From the NCBI GenBank assembly GCA_010909725.1, contig JAACMV010000027.1, positions 620,001-684,000 on the forward strand: a stretch of 64,000 nt of DNA, read 5' to 3'. The translations under genes were made by a program, and so were the position numbers. The notes under the pieces were generated by a model that worked only from the letters and a program-made list of their open reading frames with translations, was not told where the DNA came from and ran no database searches. The DNA is from Picochlorum sp. 'celeri'. Lineage: Eukaryota > Chlorophyta > Trebouxiophyceae. This document shows, one piece after another, positions 40,982 through 50,539 of this stretch (the stretch's first letter is position 1; each line of letters begins with the position of its first letter).

Positions 40982-41100
40982 TAGCAGGCTGGCGCCTTAA
41001 CCACTCGGCCAAAGCAGCGGTCCAATCGGACGAAATCACTTTTGCAACTATTACGTCGCTGCCTGCAGGATTCGAACCTACGCGACTTTCGTCACCAGCT
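40982..41100 (-). tRNA. Circularly permuted tRNA-Ser(GCU)
   Basis: On the minus strand the 3' half (41100-41057) comes first and the 5' half (41018-40982) second, separated by a 38-nt spacer. The 3' half has A38, GCTGG (39-43), a 13-nt variable arm (GAC/GTC stem), the T arm (GTAGG TTCGAAT CCTGC), AGGCAGC and discriminator G73. The 5' half has GCTGCTT, TG, the D arm GCCGAGTGGTTAAGGC, G26, CCAGC and loop CTGCTA. Acceptor 7/7 (one G-U), anticodon stem 5/5, T stem 5/5 (one G-U) and D stem 3/3 all pair. The loop is CTGCTAA, anticodon GCT. Long variable arm and G73 independently indicate serine. CTGC of the loop can pair with GCAG just upstream of the 3' half, giving a bulge-helix-bulge-like join. 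A T5 terminator follows. Mature length 81 nt plus CCA. Confidence 0.93.
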
Positions 41101-41404
41101 ACACTGCCTTTGAAAGAATCAAAGAGGTGTCAATCGTGAATTTCCTGCAGTATTTGACCATATGGAATACCCCATTCTCGCCGTACCGTCCCACAGCGCC
41201 AGCGATATGAGTGGATTATGGAACAAAAAGCATGTTGGCATACATAATACTCCATGTCAGCTGCCACAGCACCAGAAGGCAAGCCACCATTCCGTGATGG
41301 TTGTCCCTCGCACTTGTCTCATGACACCTGGGATCATTCATGATTATGTTTCACGACTATTGTTCTGCAAAATTTCAATATAATATCCATATAGTTATAT
41401 AGTT
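41101..41404. other. Intergenic region between the tRNA and DCP2, with tRNA leader hairpin
   Basis: About 300 bp. Next to the tRNA 3' half is CTGC (41104-41107), complementary to GCAG in the anticodon loop, then a hairpin CTTTGA/TCAAAG (41108-41124) that would sit in the pre-tRNA leader. The remainder should contain the DCP2 and tRNA promoters. No gene seen. Confidence 0.5.
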
Positions 41405-42301
41405 ATGGCAGATCCTTCTCCGGATCTTCTGGATGATCTTTGTGTTCGTTTTATTTTGTCACTTCCAGCAACAGAGTTAGAGTGCGTGTGCCGTTTTGAT
41501 TCGTGATCCCCATACGGCAGTTCATTTCACATTCGTTTTGATATTGGATATCACAGGTCCTTTGAGCGACTTCTATTCTCAGTGGAACAGGCATGGTGGC
41601 ACTATGAAGACCACGTTCGTCACAAGTATGGTCTTCGGTCTCTTGGGTTGAAACAATTTACTGGTCTCATTTTCGAAAAATGCCCTGGTTTAGAACCCTT
41701 TCGTGGGTCTTTAGAGCAGATATATACAGCTTTCAATGAGTACAAGAGAACAGTTCCTGTGCGTGGTGCAATCCTCTTGGATCCGAAAATGAAAAAATGC
41801 CTCCTGGTTCGAGGTTTCAAGGAAGGGTCTGGCTGGGGATTTCCCAAGGGCAAGCTGTCTCTTAATGAGACTGACGAAGAATGTGCAATCAGAGAAGTTT
41901 TGGAGGAGACTGGATTCGATATCACAGATAAATTGGTGAAAAAACACTACATTCAGTTGACACTTGGAGACCAAGCAACTAAATTATTTATAGTCCAAGG
42001 TGTCCAAGAAGATACGTTGTTCGCTCCACATGTTAGAGGAGAAATCGGAGCGTTTGGTTGGCATCTGATAGACGATCTGCCTTCTTCCAAGGCAGAGAGC
42101 AAGCGCCTCTTTGTGAATGAACTTGGTGGCCGGCACAAATTCTTCAATGTCTGGCCATATATGAAAAAATTAAAATCTTGGATTGCAAATCATGCAAAGA
42201 ACGCATCCGAGAGTTCTCAAAAAGGCAGTGCCTTGAAAAACTTTTCTTTTGATGCGCAAGATATAGCAAATAGTATCGATACAGCTCTTCAATGTGCTTG
42301 A
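41405..42301 (+). CDS. DCP2: mRNA-decapping enzyme subunit 2
   Basis: Nudix hydrolase removing the m7GDP cap from mRNA in P-bodies. Exons 41405-41481 and 41557-42301 (75-bp intron, GTGCGT...TCACAG) give 273 residues, shorter than animal or plant DCP2 because the long C-terminal tail is missing. The N-terminal regulatory domain (SPDLLDDLCVRFILSLPATE, then FERLLFSVEQAWWHYEDHVR across the splice) is the Dcp1-binding part. The Nudix box is GFPKGKLSLNETDEECAIRE followed by VLEETGFD, with the catalytic glutamates in place. Box B follows (ELGGRHKFFNVWPYMKKLKS). The join recreates the Box A motif precisely, supporting the start. Confidence 0.94.
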
Positions 42302-42566
42302 GTTGGTGTCCTCATTCAAACGTCCTTTTGTATTCTTGGGCAGTGTCTTTGCAAATTGCTTGAAACATGTAATCTCACAAATTTATCGGTTCGTCTAGGC
42401 CAATCATTTACGTGATTCTTCTTTTGACATTGCACAATATATAATGGATCCTAGGATAGTTGTATGAGATTGAAAATCGCATGGATCCATCTTTTCCATG
42501 TAGAGAGAAATCGTACATGAACGGTACGCACCTACAGTGGCCTGACGCCAGAATAAATCAATCAAA

Positions 42567-45500
42567 ATGATTCCAGGAAAACCGACCAAGGTTTACCTTC
42601 CTGACGATGTTCGTCGCGCTTCTTTATCAGCATCAAACGAAGCCCCAATACCGATAGAGGACGACGAATGGATTGAATCGCAAGTCGTTCATCCTTTGTA
42701 TCGAGAGCTTCATTCTGACGGGTACGCTTTGTTTTCGATATTAAGTATTGTAATTCGTATGTTTGACGTATTTGAATGCGTTTCAATTCGTATGGAGTCC
42801 CACCCAACCGGAATTTCTGTCGAGCAGGTGTTCAACTGCCAGGGAGCTAGAGTTACAGCGACTGATCGAGAAGGAGGATTACCTGTGGTACAGCAATAAG
42901 ACTTCATCGAATAGATGGCTGCTACAAAAGATCAAAGTCCGAGAAGTGGGAGATACCTCCTCCAGGATCTCCCCAACCAAGATAGCCTGGGTATTTTTGG
43001 AGAGCTGTAGTACATCCAGGCCTGTACCATGTCTTCTGAAAGGGCGTTTGCTGTACATCTATGACCTCAGCTCCTCCAACAAGATAATTCCTCTCCTGGA
43101 GCACTATGATAGTATCTTTCCCACGTATCGAGGTGTGCTGCTCGTAAATCATTCTGCGAACAAGATTTCCTTTTTGAAGCATCATGAAGAGCCTATGATT
43201 GATGTTCGCATCCCTGACGGGGAAAGAATAGGAAAAGTTGTCTGGTCTTCATCTCGGCTTCCTATAGTAGCAACTTATGTATCTATTGGACAATGCATGT
43301 CCATTCGACTGTGGAGGGTTGTCGTTCGCCAGGGTGGGGAGATTCATTTGGAAGGGCTGAAGGAGAAAAAAATCCGTGGGCAAGTACACATTGAGATGCT
43401 CGAGGAAAGCCAGACTGGAAATCATATTCTCGTATTGAATGATGCTGGACAGGATTCGAGATCTAGTGAAGGATCATCCGTGATCCTGTGGTACTTGAAA
43501 GACTTTGTTGTTACTGGTGAGAAGGTTATGGATGCTTCAATAATGAAAATTCTCCCTCTTCATGTGGACGTTTCTAGTCGATTCCTGTTGGCTCTGTTGA
43601 GAGATGGATCTTTATGCCTTTGGAGTTCAGACGGAGAGAGAAGACTCTTCGACTTGGTCTTACAAACAGAACAGGAACATGCATTGATTTGCCTCGCACC
43701 AGGACACTGTGTGCCATTCCCAACAGCAACGGCATTTGGAGACATATCCGATGTTTCGGGCTGTAACGCTACTATCAAATCTCTTGATGGTGAGGAATCA
43801 AGGGTTCGTCTTTCTATTTTGCCAATCTCATCATGGATGAGGGAGAATTTAGATTGTGTGCATTTCCCTCTAGCCGGGCGAGCGAATGAGCATCTTCTCG
43901 ATTGGAGAAATCTTCTCACACCCGATGAAGAAGTTCAACATATGCTAGAAAATCCATATGACATTTTACAGGAGTCTGACGAGCACTCTAGTATTCTTCA
44001 TAATGTGTTCAGGGAAAGCCACGAGCCAAACAAAATTTCAGAGAACCATTTCTTATCTGAATTATGTCTCAATGCTCTTGATATGCATCTCGTGCACGAA
44101 GGAATGGGCAAGTATAGCAATCCTTTGCCAAATTATAATTTACTTTGTGGGAATGAAACCGGCAAGCGCACGAAAGATGCTATTGAGATTTGCAGCCATG
44201 TGAAGGATCTGTGCCGTCTGTTCAATGATGAGGAGCATCCAGAGATCTTAAGGAATGGATCTCTGTCCATTGCAAGAGCTATGACTGATTACTTAGTCAT
44301 AAACAAGTGGACGTTAGAAGACGTCCAGAAACTTCCTTTCAACCTTGCAATACCGGTATTTCTCCTCCTGAAAATTGCCGCAACTGATCCCAATCAACTG
44401 CAGACTGCATCTGGTTTTGTTCTTCTGGATCGACCAGACTTTGCGGCGCAGTCAAAAATTTGGAGCTTACAAGATCCAGCTTATAATATGTTCCATGAGG
44501 ATGTGATTATTCCAAGGATGGATGAGGACGTCAATAGTATATTGGAAAGCATCGATGGCTATGTTGATAACCTCACTCCAGAAATGATGGAGCACAGGTT
44601 TGGTAGAGATACTCGTGTATTCGAAGCTAGAAAAATTCTGTCTTCTTCTGACCCAGTTCCACTTTTCCTCAATGATTCTGCACATGCAGGAGAAGCGGAC
44701 ATGCAACAGCAGCAGCTGAAACTCCTTAGCAACAGAACTCTTGCAGTTTGTGTTGGTAGGGGTGCGATGGCGCTCTGCACCCATCAATCTCTCCCAACAG
44801 AGCCACTTAACATCTGCAGAGTAAATCTATCAGGACGTGTTGTTGATAGGAACGATGCTATCGTCAATCTTGATTTGACGCAGGAGTTGCCAGCTCCAGG
44901 AGGGGGTGCTGTTTGCAAATTGACAGCATGGCCAGAGTTTCACAATGGAGTTGCTTCTGCTCTCCGGATAGCACCCGGTGGAACGCTCAGTAGAACATGG
45001 ATTGTTTATAACAAATCAGATGAACCATCATATGAGCATGCAGGTATCCTGCTGGGGCTAGGTCTGACAGGGCAACTATCCTGCTTGACAATGACAGATT
45101 TGTACAGCTATTTAAGCCATGAACATGATCCCACATTAGTTGGCGTCTTGTTAGGAACGAGTTCTTCAAAAGATGCTCAATGGATTCTACCCTCACAAAG
45201 ATGTTATTTTTGCATTTGCCAGCAAGACATCCAATAGGGTATCCAGACTTGGAGATTTCACCAGTAGTCCAATGTGCATCCCTAATTGGGCTGGGGCAAT
45301 TGTATTTGGGCTCAGCGCAAAGGTAAATTTATTCTAATATTTATATACACGCGCTGTTTGGTTTATTCGCTGTTTGAGTTTTGCAGGTCGATAGTAGAAA
45401 CATTGTTACAGGAAATTGAGAGAAGTCCAAGACAGGACGGCGAGGACAAGAAACAAGTAAATGTATGTAACTGCCTTTCGGTGAACAGCGATAATATATA

Positions 45501-47803
45501 TCTACTTGTCCTATCAAACACAACTTAAATACTTTTTGTTTCTCACAGGATTTCACGAAAAGCTTTAAAAGCTATTCTCTCTGTGCCGGCTTCGCTCTGG
45601 GGTTGGTGTGCTTAGGAAAAGGGGCAGACCCTGGCATGGAAGCAAAATTACAGTATGTCACCATGATTCTCGCGCAATCTTCCTGGTTTAATGATAACAA
45701 ATTTTGATGGTATGCAGATATCTGATGGTTGGTGGGACCAGATTTGGTAACGTGGCAAGAAAATCAACCCTTGCAAAAGTGTGTGACGTGAATGGTGACT
45801 ATTGCCAAGGTATGCTTCACAAAAGAAATGGATTGGAGTTCTTTTTCATCATATATATAGTTCATCATATATATATAGTAAGAGACTCAGAACCACTCAA
45901 ATATAAATTTATTGTGCAGAGGACTTCATCAATGAATTGATATCTTCAAGCGTCCAAAATCCAGGGAAAGATTCGAATAGGTCTTCAGGAGTGGCAGAGG
46001 AGCTTGCTGCAGCTCAGGCGGATGCAAGGACAATTATGGAGGGAGATCTCATTAACCTCAATACAACCTCACCTGCAGCTACTGTGGCCCTGGGATTCAT
46101 GTATCTCAAGAGTGGGAAAAGACGTATTGCAGAAATATTTCACATACCTGGTACGTACACTGGTCAGGGACTCGTCCTGTATGTCACATTGCTCCTTGAC
46201 ACTACTATTTGTTCTTTCAGATTCAATCTTCGAATTACGCCTTTGCAACCCCCAACACCTTTGCCTTCGGGTTTTGATGAAAAATCTAATTCTTTGGGAT
46301 GACCTCGATGCCTCTGCTGATTGGATCGATGCCCAGATTCCTGGATTCCTGCATGAGGTAGGTTCGCCAATTCTTCCTTTCACTTCTGTGATTTCGCCAA
46401 ATATTCGCCATTCCTTTCTTTGCAGACAACTGATTTGTCGAAGTATTCAGAACCAGATATCTATCTGCTTTCCCAGGTACGAAGATCATTTTTGCACATT
46501 TCGGCGATCGTATTTCCGCTACATCTGATATCCATTTTCGCATTCTTTAGGCACGATTCTTCTTGTTATCAGGATGTTGCTTGGCTCTCGGAATACGCTT
46601 TGCTGGCTCAGAGAATAGCACCGTGAAGGGTTTGATTGAAAAGCATCTGAATTACTTTTTGAGAAGGAAATCAGAGTGTCAGGGAAACAGAGAACGGAAA
46701 GAAAATTTAGAAATTCTAGAAAGCTGCATCGTCGACTGTGCGCTGTCTTTAGCGGTCTTGATGGCAGGCTCAGGCGATTTATCCACATTCTCAATTTGCA
46801 GAGGTACGTTGCACCGTTTTGTCTCACAGTCGACGCTACCGCCGATAACATTTTCATCTCAATCTGTACAGCATTGCTCAATAGGGTGCCAACAGCATCA
46901 AATAGTCAGAATGCGATCACGTACGGATCATACGTAGGTTTATCGATGGCTACGGGCTTTCTCTTCTTGTCGGGTGGCATGCGAACTTTTGGGACATCAA
47001 CAGAAGACGGTACGAACACAGATTTCCAGCGTGACCATCGAAATCTTTGCTCACATGCTTCTTTCCTGCAGTTGCTTATCTCGTAATGTCGATCTTTCCG
47101 GCATTATCTGTTTCATCCTCGGATAATAGAGCCCATCTGCAAGCTCTCCGTCATTTTTACGTGTTGGCAACACATCAAAGGATTGTCGATCAGATAGATG
47201 TACGGTCCAATAGGTATCTGGAATCTCCCATCAGACTTGGAGACAACGAACCCGACAGACAAATTTTATATAATGATACCAGTGAAAATTTCGTGTTTGA
47301 TCGATACTTGCAGCGATCTTTTGAAGGTATGTCATATGTGAAAGGTATCCCAGTCATGAAGATCGCAACTGATAGATATCTTGTTGCAGGTGTTCCAGGC
47401 GTAGAGATCGACAATGCTTTCCGCAACAGGGGGGTTTCTCCCAGCGTACTAGGCTACTTTCACGTGCGTGGTTGATGAGCAATAAACTCTCTATTCCAAC
47501 TTTACGTAACACAGATGTTTGCATTTGATTATGTAGGAATCAGGCTCTGTGGAAGGTCAGAGAGATACTGATTTTACTTGTGGAAACTTTGCCGTGCGAT
47601 CCATCACGGCAACTTTCCCGCGACTATTAGCATCGATTTTACAAGTGTTGAGTTCAGATAGTGTAGAGCAAGAACAAAAGATTCTAGATCTATGGAGTAC
47701 ACTTGCTGCAATTTCTGAGAAGATCGATTTGTGTGGTTTCCCCGCCCTCCATCAGAACGGCTTGCAAATGCTGTGTGCGCAGTCTCTAAGTAGGAACATC
47801 TGA
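42567..47803 (+). CDS. APC1: Anaphase-promoting complex subunit 1
   Basis: Largest scaffold of the APC/C ubiquitin ligase. Twelve exons: 42567-42721, 42843-45322, 45387-45462, 45549-45652, 45718-45809, 45920-46150, 46221-46357, 46426-46476, 46551-46803, 46872-47009, 47072-47463 and 47537-47803, about 1460 residues, shorter than human or Arabidopsis APC1. The N-terminal WD-like domain has ELELQRLIEKEDYLWYSNK and LLALLRDGSLCLWSSDGE. The PC-repeat region is clear: HAGILLGLGLTGQLSCLTMT, VGVLLGTSSSK, DSTLTKMLFLHLPARHPIGY, CASLIGLGQLYLGSAQRS, CAGFALGLVCLGKGAD, ATVALGFMYLKSGKRRIAE. One base is missing at 45178-45181, where GCTCAATGG should read with one more A to keep PC-repeat coding in frame. Confidence 0.92.
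45846..45880 (+). repeat. Short tandem duplication in APC1 intron 5
   Basis: TTCATCATATATATAG occurs twice in a row (second copy slightly extended) within the intron 45810-45919. This looks like a recent slippage duplication. Confidence 0.55.
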
Positions 47804-47839
47804 TTGGAGACACCAATCTGTAACAATTACGATGAGTTT

Positions 47840-50252
47840 CTAGTGACGCTGCCTTATCGCATTTAAAGCAGATATAAACGCTGGATTTTTTATAGATGGG
47901 TTTACGCTTTGGCGCGTCGAAAACTTCGCCACTGAAGATCGATCACCGAAAGTTTCTCGGCAGGATGCGAGAACCTGCGCGATGTTTTGAGGTGTGTCAT
48001 TCTCGTTATTGACAGCATGTAAAGCAACAACAACATACCTCTCTTGCATCAGCTTTGGTCATATCATGCTGGGATGCAACCCTAGCATTTAGTATCCCCA
48101 CGAGTAGCATAGGAGAAAGTGGAGCTTGTTCCAATAACGCACTGTATGATAGAACAAATGCCTCGACTGAGTCAGACGCGAGAAAATCGCCCACATCCGC
48201 TAAAATTTGACACTCGTTCTCGACGACATCGGACGGAAGATATCGATTGAAATATTCTCGTATGGCATCTGTGTCGCGTTTGAGAAATGACAACGTCTCG
48301 GTATTTACGTGACGGGTCTGCGAAAGCAGCGCAGCCATGTAATACGATACACACTCGATCAACATCGATGTTGCGAGGACATTCAGCAGAAAGTCATCAA
48401 GCCAAATCTTGAAGTCTGACAGAAAATCATCCAAGGTTGCAAGCATGCTTCCAGTTGTGATTCCGCGCTTCCAGTCATCACTATGACATAAAAGGGAAAA
48501 CAATTCTCCAAATCCAGGGTCCATGAAGACAACCTGGCCACACATTTCCGAGGATTGCTTTGCAATGAGCTTGAAGTGAGATTGCAGACTTTTTGTGAAG
48601 CCCTCAGTCTCCCTGCTTTTGAGTACAGTATTTATCATTTCGTTTAGATCAGAGATGAGATTGCAGATGCGCAGGCAATTGTTGCCAACTGCGCACAAGA
48701 CCTCGAGGGCATTTGAGTCAGAAGCAATTCTAGACTCATACTGAGAGGCATAATCCTGAACGATCCCTTCCATCACAGACACCACCTTTTCCAGTAGAAC
48801 AGGACCCCCCGTTTCTGCTGCTGACAGCTGCTCCTCAATTAATCGAAACATGTCTTGTGGGCCTGGTGTGTATAAGCGTCCATCTCCATCATGTGACGGC
48901 TCACCTTTAAAATCCGCATTCATAATATTCTTGAGCCAGTTTCGCAGTGCTTCGTCCATTCTATGGACATATGTTTCTAAGAGAGCGTCTACACCTCTCA
49001 TTTGCTCAATACCAGACCCATCTTGGAGCAAATACTGGTCGTGTCTCTGAATCCAGTCCAGTGTAAATAGAATATCGTTGTTTGACAGCTGAGTTGAGAT
49101 CGCACCAATTATCTCTAAAATATTATCAGTTTGTCCTCTATATTCATGCCACAAAAAGTCCTCTACATGGTAAACTGGAGGAAAGCACGGAATCAACCTG
49201 TTTGTTGATGCATGAACCTGAACCAACTTTTCATGAGCATCACTCAAGATAGACCTCAGCAATCTTCCAGAATTCGATTCTGATGAAAGCAGCTTAGAAC
49301 ATCTTTGTAATATATCAGAGAAAGACTCTGCAATAGATGCTGACATATTCTGGATACAACGCCTTCGCCATCCCTTTCTCAGTGGACTGTCACCCATGCC
49401 ATCTGCTAACAATTTTGCATCAACAACCTCTTGAGTCTCAATAACTCTCAACGCCGAGACAAGAATTTCTGGCCTCGAATTCCCCAACGAGATGAAAGAT
49501 CTGACGATACTCCAGAGGCGATACTCTATCTTCGCCATCGCATTATTCACCTGGACAAAATATGTCTCCAGGCTCGGAAGTTGATAGCTTTGCCTGTCTT
49601 GCAGCAGCTCCAGTGTACTTTTAACTCTGTGCACAGTTCCTTCGACTTGTGACAAATATGCATGCGATTCAATCAAACCTACCGCTGTATCACTATCTTG
49701 CAGCATGTTCTCTGCCTTCAATGCTGCCTCTGGTAGCCCAGCTACAGTTTCTGTGCTCTGCAATGTCTCTGAGATATTCGAGTGCATCGTCGCCAGCCGC
49801 CGTAACGTGTCATCTGTCTCGATTGCTTCTATAGACTTGGAGCAAATAGTACTCATCTGAGAAAAAACTGCATCGAATTTTACCAGAGCAGCATGTGCTC
49901 TTTTCAAACTCTCCAGACCAGATAGAATATGCTCTGTATTAGCACCAAACACTGCTCGCAGCTGCCTTTGGGCACTCTGCACCGATAAAACGCCACTATA
50001 GAGGCCAGAATTCATATAGATCAAGTAACCGACAAACCAACGCACCGTCTTCTCCACTTCGTTGTCCTCCTTCAAGGAAGGCAACCTTGCCAAGTCGTCA
50101 GACGTTGCCAGTAGACCCTTGAGCCTCTGCGCAGCCTTTTCTCTGGCTTCTATTGCCTGTAATAAATATGAACAAGAGAAATAAAGACCATATTGAATGA
50201 TAGAAGTCACGTATTCATCTGTGAAACACACCTGGGTCGTTATAGAAGACAT
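47840..50252 (-). CDS. SEC6: Exocyst complex component SEC6
   Basis: Subunit of the octameric exocyst that tethers secretory vesicles at the plasma membrane. Exons 50252-50232 (MSSITTQ), 50156-48039 and 47974-47840, with introns of 75 and 64 bp, give 757 residues, as in other eukaryotes. The N-terminal part is coiled coil (AIEAREKAAQRLKGL ... KRAHAALVKFDAVFSQMSTI). Conserved blocks: VSALRVIETQEVVDAKLLAD, LIPCFPPVYHVEDFLWHEYR, ETYVHRMDEALRNWLKNIMN, GRLYTPGPQDMFRLIEEQ, MDPGFGELFSLLCHSDDWKR and SVEAFVLSYSALLEQAPLSP. These match the SEC6 helical-rod domains. It is divergent from symplekin over about 290 bp and convergent with APC1. Confidence 0.9.
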
Positions 50253-50380
50253 CTCTATGGCATAAACTCTTCACAACCCTATACCCGTCGTCTACCTTCA
50301 GAGGGAAACATACTCAATATTGAAATGGATCGTTGAATAATAGGACCATTTGGATACCTACAGATGGGTACAATCTTGAT

Positions 50381-50402
50381 TGCCATTTGAGCTCAAATGG
50401 CA
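50381..50402. promoter_or_regulatory. Perfect 22-bp palindrome in the SEC6/symplekin divergent promoter
   Basis: TGCCATTTGAG is followed immediately by its exact reverse complement. It lies about 130 bp from the SEC6 start and 140 bp from the symplekin start. Flanks also show weaker inverted similarity (ATTTGGAT at 50348 against ATCCAAAT near 50454). A symmetric factor site or cruciform is possible. Confidence 0.5.
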
Positions 50403-50539
50403 GTGTCCATGGCCATTGCATCTGTATACAAGGAGTCCATGGGGTACCAATCCATCCAAATAAATTAAATATCACCTTATTGAATAACATGAGATCTATT
50501 TGTATGTCGATATCACAGTAGGATTGGATTCTGAGGACA

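Noticed and set aside
40812..41039. N-terminal extension of the sterol C-14 reductase (from an upstream ATG)
   Set aside because: The extension is the translation of the permuted tRNA 5' half and its trailer, and the family N-terminus is well explained by the ATG at 40811.
40982..41100. Two separate broken tRNA relics rather than a permuted gene
   Set aside because: All four stems pair across the two halves, and serine identity features in both halves agree. Independent relics would not be complementary.
45174..45184. Programmed ribosomal frameshift in APC1
   Set aside because: No slippery heptamer with a convincing downstream structure is visible, and the same kind of one-base indel occurs in several unrelated genes. 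A sequence error is simpler.
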